The notes: generated from the sequence alone by a model not told the origin. A DNA stretch of 64,000 nt from Sugiyamaella lignohabitans (GCF_001640025.1 NC_031673.1:1488001-1552000); one strand, 5' to 3'. Shown: positions 20,235-29,837, counted from the first letter of the stretch. Numbers and translations: made by a program.

Positions 20235-22289
20235 TTAGGAGACGGACTTGCCGCTGACCTTGCGGCGCTTTTTGGAGGGGCCGTTGGGGGGAGCGGGGCT
20301 CGGGGCCACGTCGAATGGGATGGGTGAACCGATGTGGAAGTCGCCGTCGACGGGGTTGGTCATGTCGAAATTGGGGGTGCCCGAGGCATCGACGAGAAAT
20401 TCGTCGAAGTTGGGGTCCAGACCCGGGGTTGTCTGGTCAGCGAACTTGTCGGTGACAGGAGCGAGGTCTTCGGGCGTCAGACTCTCCTCTTTGACGTAGT
20501 TGGGATTGATCCGGTGGAGTAACTCTTGCAGGTTTTGAATGGAGTCGCCTTGAGACTCGATGTGACGGGCTATCTCTTCAATGTCGCGAGTTGATTTGAT
20601 CAGTTGGTCGTCCGAGAGAGCAGGTTCAGGTGCAAATGCACTGGCATGAGCGGCATTCGCATCGTCGTCGTCCAAACTGACAATGTTGGCATTCAGACTG
20701 TTAGGATCATTGTACATGGTAAGCTCGGGAAACACTGGACGTGGTGGTGGAGGTGGTAGTGGTGCTTGGAAAACCCCGGGTGTTTGGGTATTGGATGATG
20801 ATGTGATGTTGCTGGGGTTGTTACCAGTGGTACCAAGTGTAGATGGTGGTAACGCTGGGTTTGTTCCAGTGAGAAGGTTGTCATACGGTGTCAGTGCTAG
20901 GCTGTTAGGGTCTAATGGTGCAAGATTGCTTGTGGTGTTGGGTGTAGAAGTGGCAGCTGTATGTGATTGTGGTGTAGGAACTTGACTTCCAGAATTGGTG
21001 TTATTATTGTTGCTGTTGTTATTATTACCAGCAACACTGTCAGGAGACCCGATAATTTCAGTAATAGGATCAGCCGAATTAGAACTGATGGACATGAGTC
21101 TGTCGTGGGATAATACTGAGCCAGGAGTGTCGGAAGTTTTAGCACCGGACCCAGCGGACGAAGCATCGATTTCGGTGATAGGTTCAATTGATGACGACAG
21201 GTTCATACCTCCAGATGGCATCAGCAGTCTTTGACCTTGTTTAATAGGACTCATGATATCAGCCAGTAATTTTCCCTGATTACCGTAGATGGACGCTAGA
21301 AACCGCAGAATCCGGTCTAAAGTCTCGGCGTGTTTCTTGTGTCGTTCTTGGTTCTGATAGTTTTCAGTCCATAGCAGTTCATTGTCTTTACGAATACGGT
21401 ACAAATCCTGGCTGATGGATACCTGGTTCTCTTTGATGACATTCAACTCTTCGAAAATGCGGTTTAGATCCACTTCTTCTTCATCGTCACTTCCCTTGGA
21501 TCCTCTATTACGGACAATATTATCAAGAAGATCTTCTCGGTCACGAATGAAATTGGGCGATTGGAACTGCCACTTTTCTTCGTTGGTTTGCATGGCTCCT
21601 GACGTAACGTCTTGCACTTTGTGCCATCCGTACATGTTTAATTGTCGCACAAATGACGAGAAATTAGAGTGTTTAAAGTATTTGGGCAAAACCGTCTTTT
21701 CAAACAGTTCACGACCTACTACTTGGAAACTCTTTCCATCAGGCATCCAATGAATATACTCCGAGTTGCCCTCATCGTTGACCATACTCCATAGCTTTGC
21801 TACAAACGGTCTTGTTTTGGGCTGTCCATTATTTGACCGTTTGGATTTCGCTGGTCCATTAGTGATTCTCTTTGACAGCGGTGCTACTGGTGCACTAACT
21901 GGAATACTATTATCTTTAAGAGAACGGCCAATAGCGGCTGGTGTGGTATCAGTGCCAACTTTACCACCGGTGGATGAAGCAACGGCACTTTTAGGAACAG
22001 CCATGGTATTAATCTGGTTTAACAAACTTTTAGAAAGAGCAGTTTTGCTGAGAGGAGCCAGAGAAGAGTTGTGAGACTGCTGTTGCTGCTGTTGTTGGTC
22101 CTGAAGACTGGCAGCGTTGTTTAGCAGTAACGAGCTGGGAGAAACTAGTTTGCTCCTGTTATACGGAGCCAAATCAAAAGACGAAGGAAGAGGTAGCGGT
22201 AGATTGGAATTAGATAGTTTGGATGCAAGTTCAGGGGCACTGGAAGCCAGCTGCTTGACAAGCTGCTGGAGAATGTTTGAAGTATCCAC
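20235..22289 (-). CDS. HSF1: Heat shock transcription factor Hsf1
   Basis: The open frame is up to 684 residues. The HSF DNA-binding domain spans about 158-258 (starting RPFVAKLWSMV, with recognition-helix region FVRQLNMYGWHKV at 213-225). A coiled-coil trimerisation region follows at about 275-335. Gln, Asn, Ser and Pro-rich segments flank both, as expected for activation domains, and the C terminus is basic (KKRRK). Hsf1 binds trimeric nGAAn sites and drives chaperone genes in the nucleus. The 5' end is uncertain: the frame opens at 22289 with GTG, after an in-frame TGA, and the first ATG is codon 96 (22004). An upstream exon joined near 22290 is more likely than a protein starting at codon 96, because codons 1-95 look coding. 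Confidence 0.93.
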   Translation of the reverse strand: MDTSNILQQLVKQLASSAPELASKLSNSNLPLPLPSSFDLAPYNRSKLVSPSSLLLNNAASLQDQQQQQQQSHNSSLAPLSKTALSKSLLNQINTMAVPKSAVASSTGGKVGTDTTPAAIGRSLKDNSIPVSAPVAPLSKRITNGPAKSKRSNNGQPKTRPFVAKLWSMVNDEGNSEYIHWMPDGKSFQVVGRELFEKTVLPKYFKHSNFSSFVRQLNMYGWHKVQDVTSGAMQTNEEKWQFQSPNFIRDREDLLDNIVRNRGSKGSDDEEEVDLNRIFEELNVIKENQVSISQDLYRIRKDNELLWTENYQNQERHKKHAETLDRILRFLASIYGNQGKLLADIMSPIKQGQRLLMPSGGMNLSSSIEPITEIDASSAGSGAKTSDTPGSVLSHDRLMSISSNSADPITEIIGSPDSVAGNNNNSNNNNTNSGSQVPTPQSHTAATSTPNTTSNLAPLDPNSLALTPYDNLLTGTNPALPPSTLGTTGNNPSNITSSSNTQTPGVFQAPLPPPPPRPVFPELTMYNDPNSLNANIVSLDDDDANAAHASAFAPEPALSDDQLIKSTRDIEEIARHIESQGDSIQNLQELLHRINPNYVKEESLTPEDLAPVTDKFADQTTPGLDPNFDEFLVDASGTPNFDMTNPVDGDFHIGSPIPFDVAPSPAPPNGPSKKRRKVSGKSVS

Positions 22290-22359
22290 TTTTTCGAATC
22301 CTCACCAGCTAATGGTGGATGTTTTTGAATTCAGGTAGCTGCTGTGGATACAGTAAATT

Positions 22360-22492
22360 GCAAACCAGAGACGTAACTGGATTATTGACTTGCAAACCAG
22401 AGACTTAGCTGTATGGATGACTTAAAAACTAGAGACTTAGCTGTATAAAAGACTGCAGACCACAAAGACTCAGCTATATTGTTGACTGCGAG
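22360..22492. repeat. Degenerate 32-bp tandem repeat upstream of HSF1
   Basis: About four units of the form GCAAACCAGAGACTTAGCTG plus a TATNNATGACT-like tail, each somewhat diverged. The array lies about 70-200 bp upstream of the HSF1 open frame. Confidence 0.7.
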
Positions 22493-23481
22493 AAATACAA
22501 CTCTGATTTCAACAAACTCAACAAACTGGGGGAATAAACACCACAGACCAGATGAAACAATAAAAGACAGATGAAGCAGCTGTCAATAAATAGAATGCTC
22601 GGCAGATACTGCACAATATCAACACAAAGAAAAAAACTGACAGCAGACTAATAAACTATTGACGATTTCTGATACAGATACTTCTGCTTACAACTCGGAA
22701 GGTCGGGATGGAAGCGAACCAGAAAACCTGTCCTGATACAAAAAATCAAATACGAGCTTGTCTCCACAAACCAAACAGTAACGATATTCAACAACAGTTG
22801 AAACCACAAATGCCCTGGTTCAATAAACCAAGTTGGGCAACAGACGTCGATTAAGCAGCTCGACTGTCAGGTACAAAGTAGGTAAGGGTACTACTTTATA
22901 GCTAGCGAGAGTGTCGAAGCAAACAAGCCCTAAAAACGAAATCCCACTGATAAGCTCGAGTGAACAGAAAGCAGCCCGGTTTTAGTAATTTCTTAGTCAA
23001 AACCGTCAGAACCCTTGTATGTTTCTGATCAACTTTTTTTAAACTTTGGCAGGTCAAGCGATTGTTTTTTGTTGTTGATATATCACTGTGGCAATCGTAC
23101 CTGAATAGCCGCAAATATTTTTGCACGAGCCCTGTCTCACCAGTGCAGTAGGGAGTTTTTTTTTTTCAAGATCCTCCTACAGCTGCTGTTGCTGCTGCTG
23201 CTGCTTCTGCTGGTGATTATAAACCCTTGAACACTCGACTCACCAGTCAGGCCGATTTATCTCTCTTAATAAACGTTTTTTTTCCAACCGCAAAAAATTT
23301 ACGTTGGAACAGTCGTAAAGTCAAAATCAAATCTCAAACAATCAGATCTCGGTTCCGGTATCAAAAACATCAACCACCCACGGAGATTCCACTCCCCTGC
23401 TATCACGCAAAAACCCTGTGCGGCGCCACCGATCTGTACATACCTCTCCTGTTACCCGGCTGTTCATGGAGGAGGGGGTCT

Positions 23482-23653
23482 GCCTCCGGCGGCTGGGGCT
23501 CCGCCCCAGACCCTGGCTGCTCCTCTCGCTTCGCTCGAGTCGGGCGTGGGGCCTGTCCAGATACGTTTTTTGTGACCGTGGGACCCCACGCCCGACTCGA
23601 GCGAAGCGAGAGGAGCAGCCAGGGTCTGGGGCGGAGCCCCAGCCGCCGGAGGC
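23482..23653. repeat. GC hairpin element, near-perfect L-R palindrome
   Basis: Both arms are type 1, with the same CTGG-CTGCTCC variant, and the complementarity extends past the arms (GGGCGTGGGG / CCCCACGCCC). It sits between the upstream region and the TATA box of RPL7. Confidence 0.93.
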
Positions 23654-23706
23654 AGCCGCGCCAGGGTAACCCACCCCGCGAGCGATGACGACTCTGCATG
23701 CACGAG

Positions 23707-23714
23707 TATAAAAG
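23707..23714 (+). promoter_or_regulatory. TATA box of RPL7
   Basis: TATAAAAG lies 82 bp upstream of the RPL7 ATG, at a position usual for yeast TATA elements. Assignment rests on sequence and spacing only. Confidence 0.55.
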
Positions 23715-23795
23715 TGAAAAATTTTGTTCTTTTTGATCTGGTCTTTTACAGTTTGTTAGTAGAAACATCAACAACACAGATAAATAAGAAAAAAA

Positions 23796-25744
23796 ATGGC
23801 TAAAACGTAAGCTGATACCCTCGGCACCGAGAGTGTGTGCCTGAAGAAGCCATGTGGCGATATCCATTCTGTCTGTCAGGGATTCGCAGTTGATACCCAG
23901 ATTCTGTATATATTCACTTCGCTGATAATTTTTTTTTCAGTCGCTGGCGAATATCAAAAACCCAGCCCTTTCTTCTCGTTTCGAGAGTCTTGAGATTAAA
24001 GACGCACGTCTTTTTTCTTTAAAATCATAAACGCATTTGTCGTAGCAGACCACCTGGGATGGGTCCGTATGGTGACCCGTCTGACGTGTGATGTGACTAT
24101 ACAACTGACTATACAACATCTGGTGTATGGTATTTGTATATCTTGCCAGTATGTTTGTGTGGAAAGTGACGAGAGTGCTGCAATACCTGTACTACTACTA
24201 TTATTTTGTAGTGGGGTTGGATTGCTGCTCTGGTTTTCACATGACACCCACAGAGAAGTGGAAACACTTTTTTGCCAGTGAAACGTGTCGCTACAATGCT
24301 CTTATCTCTTACATCTTGTAAGGTGTTGTTCTCAAGGTCTGACAGGACTTTTTGAATCAAAATCATCAAGGGATCCATTTTGAAGGATCTGGTAACAGTC
24401 TGTCTTTGTACAGAGAGGTGGCCTGAGGACTTGCTAGACTCAGTGCCTGTGTATTAAGCATTAAACCAGCTGTGTGCTTTGCTTGATGGGTCTACATTTG
24501 AAATTTGTTTTTGGGTCTGGTAACCGGTAACCAGTCTCAGAAACTTACTTCAACTAGAGATCCACTTGTGTCAGCTTGTTTGTTTGAATGAAGTTGGCAA
24601 CTCTGTTTTTTTACTTTTGGTCTGTGATCAAGAGCGAGTAACAGTGGGGTCAACTGAAAATCACAGCAAGCGGCACAGAAATTGGTTTAGTGGTTGATAC
24701 ACAGAAACTGTCTGGTAACCTCTTTGTCTTGTCCTCATACTAATCATAAAACAGTACCACTCCCAGTCACGAACAAGTCTTCGTTCCCGAGTCATTGCTC
24801 AAGAAGCGTGCCACTCAAGAGGCTGCTGCCAAGGATAAGGCTGCTGCTCAAGCTCAACACAAGAAGGTATGTTTTCATAATTTTGATTTCAGTAGACAGA
24901 CTGTCTAGTTTTCTAGGTTGCACACTCCATTTCCATTCGTTTCATGTTCATATTTGGTGATGATAACCCCATTCTATCGACTAGCTACGGCTGTGCTGTC
25001 GTCAGTTAACCATCTTTCGGGACTGATATAAATACAACCGAGACGACTTTGTGCTTTGGAGGTGTGCAATCTAAAGATTTATATCTTAGAGTAAATTTGT
25101 ACTAACGAGTATAGGAGAGACGTGAAGCCCGCAAGGTTATTTTCGAGAGAAACCAGAAGTACCACAGTGAATACACTGCTGCTGCTCGTGCTATTATTGA
25201 CGAGAAGCGCCAAGCCAAGGCCACTGGCTCGATCTACGTTCCAGCTGAGCCCAAGCTTGTATTTGTTGTTCGTATCAAGGGTATCAACAAGATTGCTCCT
25301 AAGCCCCGTAAGGTTTTGCAACTTTTGAGACTTCATCAGATCAACAATGGTGTTTTCGTGAGACTTACCAAAGCCACTGCCGAGCTTCTGCGTATTGCCG
25401 AGCCATATATTGCCTACGGATACCCCAGTGAGTCGACGGTGCGCAAGCTCATTTACAAGCGTGGTTACGGCAAGGTCAACAAGCAAAGAATCGCACTTTC
25501 CGACAACTCGATCATCGAGCAGTCGCTCTCTTCTTACGGAATCGTCTCTATTGAAGACCTTGTCCACGAAATCTACACCGTCGGCCCTCACTTCAAGCAA
25601 GTGTCGAACTTCCTGTGGCCTTTCAAGCTGTCGAACCCCTCCGGCGGCTGGGGAGTCCGCCGCAAGTTCAAGCACTTCATTGAAGGCGGTGCTGTCGGCA
25701 ACAGAGAAGACTTCATCAACCAGCTCGTGGCCAAAATGAACTAA
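23796..25744 (+). CDS. RPL7: 60S ribosomal protein uL30 (Rpl7), three exons
   Basis: Exons are 23796-23806, 24755-24866 and 25115-25744, joined in frame to 250 residues (S. cerevisiae Rpl7a has 244). Exon 1 codes only for MAK plus two bases of codon 4. Intron 1 is 948 nt (donor GTAAGC, branch TACTAAT at 24738, acceptor ACAG). Intron 2 is 248 nt (donor GTATGT, branch TACTAAC at 25100, acceptor ATAG). The body has the family hallmarks [20 protein letters not shown] and [19 protein letters not shown]. Rpl7 is a structural protein of the large ribosomal subunit. Two introns in RPL7, the second hosting a box C/D snoRNA, is also the arrangement in S. cerevisiae. A GC palindrome follows 60 bp after the stop. 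Confidence 0.95.
24950..25035 (+). ncRNA. Intronic box C/D snoRNA, snR39/snR59-like
   Basis: Inside RPL7 intron 2 there is a C box GTGATGA (24957-24963) and a D box CTGA (25023-25026). A 13-nt guide, ACCATCTTTCGGG (25009-25021), ends one base before box D. It is the reverse complement of CCCGAAAGATGGT, which I recall from the yeast 25S rRNA segment around G805/A807. The TATTT before box C can pair with AAATA after box D as a terminal stem. S. cerevisiae carries snR39 and snR59 in the second introns of RPL7A and RPL7B, guiding A807 methylation. By the fifth-base rule this copy would target the G of CCCGAAAG, nearer to the snR39b site. Outer boundaries are approximate. Confidence 0.75.
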
Positions 25745-25804
25745 ACGTACTCTATATTTAATACCGAGATCCTATTTAACTGCTTCTAGTTCTGGGGGGT
25801 GTAT

Positions 25805-25981
25805 GCCTCCGGCGGCTGGGGCTCCGCCCCAGACCCTGGTTGCTCCTCTAGCTTCGCTCGAGTCGGGCGTCGGGAGGGGGGCACTTCGGGGGAAACTACG
25901 ATCTGGAGACTCCCCACGCTCGACTCGAGCGAAGCGAGAGGAGCAACCAGGGTCTGGGGCGGAGCCCCAGCCGCCGGAGGC
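25805..25981. repeat. GC hairpin element, L-R palindrome between convergent genes
   Basis: Both arms are type 1. The L arm has an extra A (CTCTAGCTTCGCTCGAG). It starts 60 bp after the RPL7 stop and ends 40 bp from the GPC1 stop. Confidence 0.93.
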
Positions 25982-26021
25982 ACACCCCCATCCGCATGTA
26001 AAACAAGTAATAATTGAAAAA

Positions 26022-27299
26022 TTAGTTGATGATGACCGGTTCAGTGGGCCTGAGTTCCGGGGTGGGCAGGCCGCTGGTGCTAGTGCTGGCGGGGAGAGAC
26101 GCTGTTGGTTTGTTAGAGGATTCGTGGAAGTTGGCGACCTCGTTTTGCAGTTTGAGGAGCTCTTTCTGGAACCGTTTGCCGAAGATGTCGATGTAGTAGG
26201 TGGCTCCGTTGTACGAGGCAGTCAGGAAAATGACTGTTAGGAACATGGCTGATAGAGGCTCGCTGGCGTACCAGATGGGACACAGTAGCATCGTCGACAG
26301 CTGGTATCCGAACTGGATGACCGTGAATGCTACAATGGGGAAATGGCCAGGTAGTCCATTGACAAACTTCCCGAGCCGCGTTTTGGAGTACGATTTACGA
26401 AGAAACTCGAAACTCGTCACTCGTCCGGCTTTAATCTTCTCGGACCGACGAACGGTGATAAAGTAATGATACAAAATCTGCCACACGAAATAAGCCGTTG
26501 ACGTCCATGTCAGGCCCTGTACAAACTCCCATTTCAACAGTTTAACCGCTCCTGGGAACCTGGTGGCTTTGTATTCGTAGTCCAGTCGATGGTTTATCGT
26601 ATGGAAAACCACGGGTGGAAGAACATGGATAAACGTACTGGTGGTCTTCTCCAGAGAATGTAATACCAGTGAGTTGCGCCAGGTGATGACTGCAAACGAT
26701 AGTGTACCAAACGACAGCGAGAAACAGCAGATAAACAGTCTCTCCGAATATGGGAACAGCCAAATAAATAAAATAGTCAGGAAGTTGGCGAAATAGCACA
26801 GATCCGCCAGATAGTACTGGTACTCTTTCTTCCTGAACGAGTAGATTCGAATAGGCCACAGGAAACACAGTTCTAAACTGTATACACTGTGGAACCATTC
26901 GGGATGGCTGCCCATGATATAACCCAAGAAAAAGATGTTGAGCAGACCCAGTGAGAACGTCAGTTTCTCAGTGGCTGTGACAAACGTCTCGTTATTAAAC
27001 TTGGTCTCTAGTTTGCCAACCTGTTTCAGGACCTGGGACTTCAGTTTATCAATATCGCCTTCCCTGCCACGAATCACTCGTGATCGCTGTCTTAGCGCCA
27101 TATCTTTAAACTCTTCGCCCTTCTTGCGCATTTTGTTGTTGATTTTCTTGGTGAAATTAGCCGCCACCGAATACGAATCCAGCAGATCCAGCACCGAAAT
27201 CTTATCTGGATCCCCATCCAGCGACGCGAGCGACTCCACCGACGTCACATATTTCATCTCCGGCGAGCTCGTGTTCGAGCCGGCACTATTCGTCGACAT
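26022..27299 (-). CDS. GPC1: Glycerophosphocholine acyltransferase Gpc1
   Basis: This 425-residue multi-pass protein matches yeast Gpc1 (DUF2838), which acylates glycerophosphocholine with acyl-CoA to lysophosphatidylcholine in the phosphatidylcholine remodelling cycle at the ER. The soluble N-terminal 110 residues include a charged helical region (KKINNKMRKKGEEFKDMALR). About eight hydrophobic segments follow, starting near 111-128 (FSLGLLNIFFLGYIMG). Conserved-looking loop motifs include SHPEWFHSVYSLE, NHRLDYEYKATRFP and WEFVQGLTWTSTAYFVWQ. The C terminus is cytosolic and Ser/Thr/Pro-rich. The ATG at 27299 is the first in frame. A GC L arm lies 37 bp upstream of it, unusually close to a start codon, which would put the arm in the 5' leader. 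Confidence 0.92.
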   Translation of the reverse strand: MSTNSAGSNTSSPEMKYVTSVESLASLDGDPDKISVLDLLDSYSVAANFTKKINNKMRKKGEEFKDMALRQRSRVIRGREGDIDKLKSQVLKQVGKLETKFNNETFVTATEKLTFSLGLLNIFFLGYIMGSHPEWFHSVYSLELCFLWPIRIYSFRKKEYQYYLADLCYFANFLTILFIWLFPYSERLFICCFSLSFGTLSFAVITWRNSLVLHSLEKTTSTFIHVLPPVVFHTINHRLDYEYKATRFPGAVKLLKWEFVQGLTWTSTAYFVWQILYHYFITVRRSEKIKAGRVTSFEFLRKSYSKTRLGKFVNGLPGHFPIVAFTVIQFGYQLSTMLLCPIWYASEPLSAMFLTVIFLTASYNGATYYIDIFGKRFQKELLKLQNEVANFHESSNKPTASLPASTSTSGLPTPELRPTEPVIIN

Positions 27300-27336
27300 A
27301 CGTCGTTCTACACGGGTTAGTTTCTCTGTTGGGTCT

Positions 27337-27397
27337 GCCTCCGGCGGCTGGGGCTCCGCCCCAGACCCTGGTAGCTCCTCTCGCTACGCTCGAGTCG
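27337..27397. repeat. GC hairpin element, single L arm (type 1)
   Basis: Intact L arm with CTCTCGCTACGCTCGAG. Its likely partner is the R arm at 28485-28545; the tandem array at 27500-28325 lies between them. Confidence 0.9.
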
Positions 27398-27499
27398 GGC
27401 GTGGGGGTGTCGTAGTAGTGAGGTATCCTGGAAATGGGTTCGTAGTGTGGTTCAGGGAGAGTGGAGAATTCAAACCAGTAGGTCAAAGCCTGTGAAAGT

Positions 27500-28325
27500 T
27501 CAATCAGATGCTCATTCTGATGTCACAATAACCACATGTTCATGAATCAGATCGCACCATAACTAAATGATCTTGATGAATCAGATATCACTGTAACCAG
27601 CTGATACTCATGAAATATGTGCCCCTGTAACATAGCACTTCCATGAATCAGACTCAAAGTTGCCATCCACGATCTCAGGTTACTGTGGCCAAAAGACCAT
27701 TGTTTTCATCAATCAGCTGTCACTGTAAACATAGCACTCCGTCAATCAGATATCACCATAACTAGATGATCTTGATGGATAAGATGTAGTAACCAAGTCA
27801 TTTTCATGAATCAGGTTGCACTGTGAGTATAGCACTCTCATCAATCTATAACTTCACAACTACCACATGGCATGTTGAAGACTCAGACGTCACTGTATCA
27901 GATGTCACTGTAACTAAATGACTCGGAACCAGCTCTCTCAGTAACTAGAAGATTTTCATGAATCACATACCACTGCTACAAGATGATTGTCATGAGTCAG
28001 ATGTCACAATAAACATGACATTCTCGTCAATCGGACGTCACAGCTACCAGAGTTGTTCATGAATCAAATGTCACACCTGCTAGAGCATGTTCACGAATCA
28101 GATATATCACATTAACCAGATGGTTCTCATGAATCACATGTCACAGCTACCAGGGCATTGTCATGAGTCAGATGTCACTGTAGAAAAATTACCATGAATC
28201 AGATGTCACAGTAACTGAAATATTTCATCAATCAGATCTTAATGTTACCAGATACGATTTTCACGAATCAGATGTCATAGTAACTGAAATATTCCGTCAA
28301 TCAGATATCACAGTAACCAGAAAGC
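27500..28325. repeat. Degenerate tandem repeat array (CATGAATCAGATGTCACTG)
   Basis: About 20 diverged units of roughly 35-45 bp. The common core is CATGAATCAGATGTCACTG, then TAACCAGATGAT, with frequent CATCAATCAG and CATGAGTCAG variants. It is AT-rich and non-coding, apart from its right end, which overlaps the last codons of the small gene at 28297-28674. Confidence 0.85.
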
Positions 28326-28674
28326 TTTGCCGGATCACATCCTGTGAGTTTTTATAACGAGCGTCCTTCTCAGCTACAGCATCCGAAAGACTGGACACAC
28401 CAAACTCTAAAATCCACACCCCCTGTTGATCTGCTTCCTCCCAAACTCCCCTGAAGCCCCCATCCCCCTCGCTACCCACACGCCCGACTCGAGCGAAGCG
28501 AGAGGAGCAACCAGGGTCTGGGGCGGAGCCCCAGCCGCCGGAGGCAACGCCGTGAAAACACTTACGTAAATTTCCCACGCCAATGATGTCGTTGTCACTG
28601 GCAGGTTTGGTCATGAGGTTGCTCCTACTAGGAGACGAGGGCACCTCGAAAGACAGTCCGCGATCTTCTGACAT
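28297..28674 (-). CDS. Unrecognised small spliced gene
   Basis: I do not recognise this protein. Exon 1 (28566-28674) starts MSEDRGLSFEVPSSPSRSNL and ends at a GTAAGT donor. Exon 2 (28297-28406) follows a TTTTAG acceptor. Joined, the frame is kept and gives 72 residues, with a Ser/Pro-rich start, an acidic patch (SDNDIIGVGNL), and a charged helical-looking segment (SDAVAEKDARYKNSQDVIRQ). The 159-nt intron contains one GC R arm; no strong TACTAAC branch site is visible. The last eight or so residues (LVTVISD) are encoded by the end of the tandem array, so the true 3' end may differ, or another splice may follow. The charged helix would fit a small coiled-coil subunit, but this is only an impression. 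Confidence 0.5.
   Translation of the reverse strand: MSEDRGLSFEVPSSPSRSNLMTKPASDNDIIGVGNLRKCFHGVASGGWGSAPDPGCSSRFARVGRVGSEGDGGFRGVWEEADQQGVWILEFGVSSLSDAVAEKDARYKNSQDVIRQSFLVTVISD
28485..28545. repeat. GC hairpin element, R arm inside an intron
   Basis: Intact type 1 R arm within the intron of the small gene, between donor and acceptor. Confidence 0.9.
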
Positions 28675-29143
28675 GGTTTATAAGATCACGGTTGGTCGCG
28701 TCGTTCCTAGTTAGACTTCTGTTTTGTGTATCTCTAAGACCAAGTTCTGTCTGTATATTATTAGGTCTGACACGGGTTATTATGTTTGTTGTGAATGGAT
28801 GCTTTGCTGTTACTCCGCAAAAGGTCAGGAAAGTCCAGTTAGGTCTCTAAAGTAGCCCCGATCTCTCTATAACTTGTGGTCAGAGGCACGAACGTCTGGA
28901 ACCAACTGGCGAGTCGGAAAAGTGTTTTCAGTGATGTTTAGGTCTGCCCTAAAAACTGCCTGATCTGACGGTCCTAGCAGTCCTCTCTTCATGCACATCC
29001 ACCCTGTGAAATCCATTTATTTCTTTCACATGCACCTCTCATTAAACTCTTCACGTGCATGCTTTCTGCTCATCACACTGGGGGACATGGCGCGGCGCTA
29101 TTTCCCCTGAATATACCGCAAGAACACGCGGGGACGGGGGTCG

Positions 29144-29204
29144 GCCTCCGGCGGCTGGGGCTCCGCCCCAGACCCTGGTTGCTCGTCTCGCTGCGCTCGA
29201 CTCG
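29144..29204. repeat. GC hairpin element, L arm of a wide inverted repeat
   Basis: Carries two rare variants, GCTCGTCTCG and CTCGACTCG. Both recur exactly in the partner at 29777-29837. With its flank (GGGCGTGGGG) the match is about 70 bp and perfect. Confidence 0.92.
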
Positions 29205-29776
29205 GGCGTGGGGGTGGGGGTACTCGGGTTTTTGGACGGGAAAGAGGGCGGAGGGGAGTTATTGGGGGGTTTTTGTCGGGGATGGTGGTATGCAGGGACC
29301 AGGGGCGGGTATGAGCCAGTGAAATTTTTTCAGAGTCGATTCCGTTGGGTTATTCCAAAGTGTGCGGACGGTCTGAAATGGCAGAGGATATGGTGATTCA
29401 GGGCCTCATCAAAAGAATACAGGAATTTTCTGATAAAAAAAAACGATTGAAATGAGACGAAGCTCAGGGTCCAGTCTGTCACTGGGTGAGTGGTTGTAAT
29501 TGGCTAAAAAAGTTGAGAATTCCGACCTGGTTGACCAGTAAATCACTCTACCACTCCACCGGCTTATGTGAAGATACTGGGAGTATGAAACACTTGAATT
29601 TTTGGATTTGAATCAAGTATTCGTTACACTGTCCTCTGCAGATTTTACAGCACAAGAGTCAGTCTCATTCTGGAGAACAGAAACCCCCTGTACCGACCCC
29701 ACTCCCTCAAAACCTCATTCACAACCCTCCAATCTCCTCTCATCTCCCCCAGTAGCAAAACCAGGGACCCCACGCC

Positions 29777-29837
29777 CGAGTCGAGCGCAGCGAGACGAGC
29801 AACCAGGGTCTGGGGCGGAGCCCCAGCCGCCGGAGGC
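29777..29837. repeat. GC hairpin element, R arm of a wide inverted repeat
   Basis: Exact reverse complement of the L arm at 29144-29204 including rare variants. It ends 37 bp from the PRE6 stop. Confidence 0.92.

Larger units (their letters stand above)
22290..23795. other. Divergent intergenic region, HSF1 and RPL7
   Basis: It holds the upstream regions of two divergent genes. Contents: a degenerate 32-bp tandem repeat (22360-22492), a CTG/CTT tract (23181-23213), a GC palindrome (23482-23653) and a TATA box for RPL7. A missing first exon of HSF1 probably lies in the left part, but I could not place it. Confidence 0.5.
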
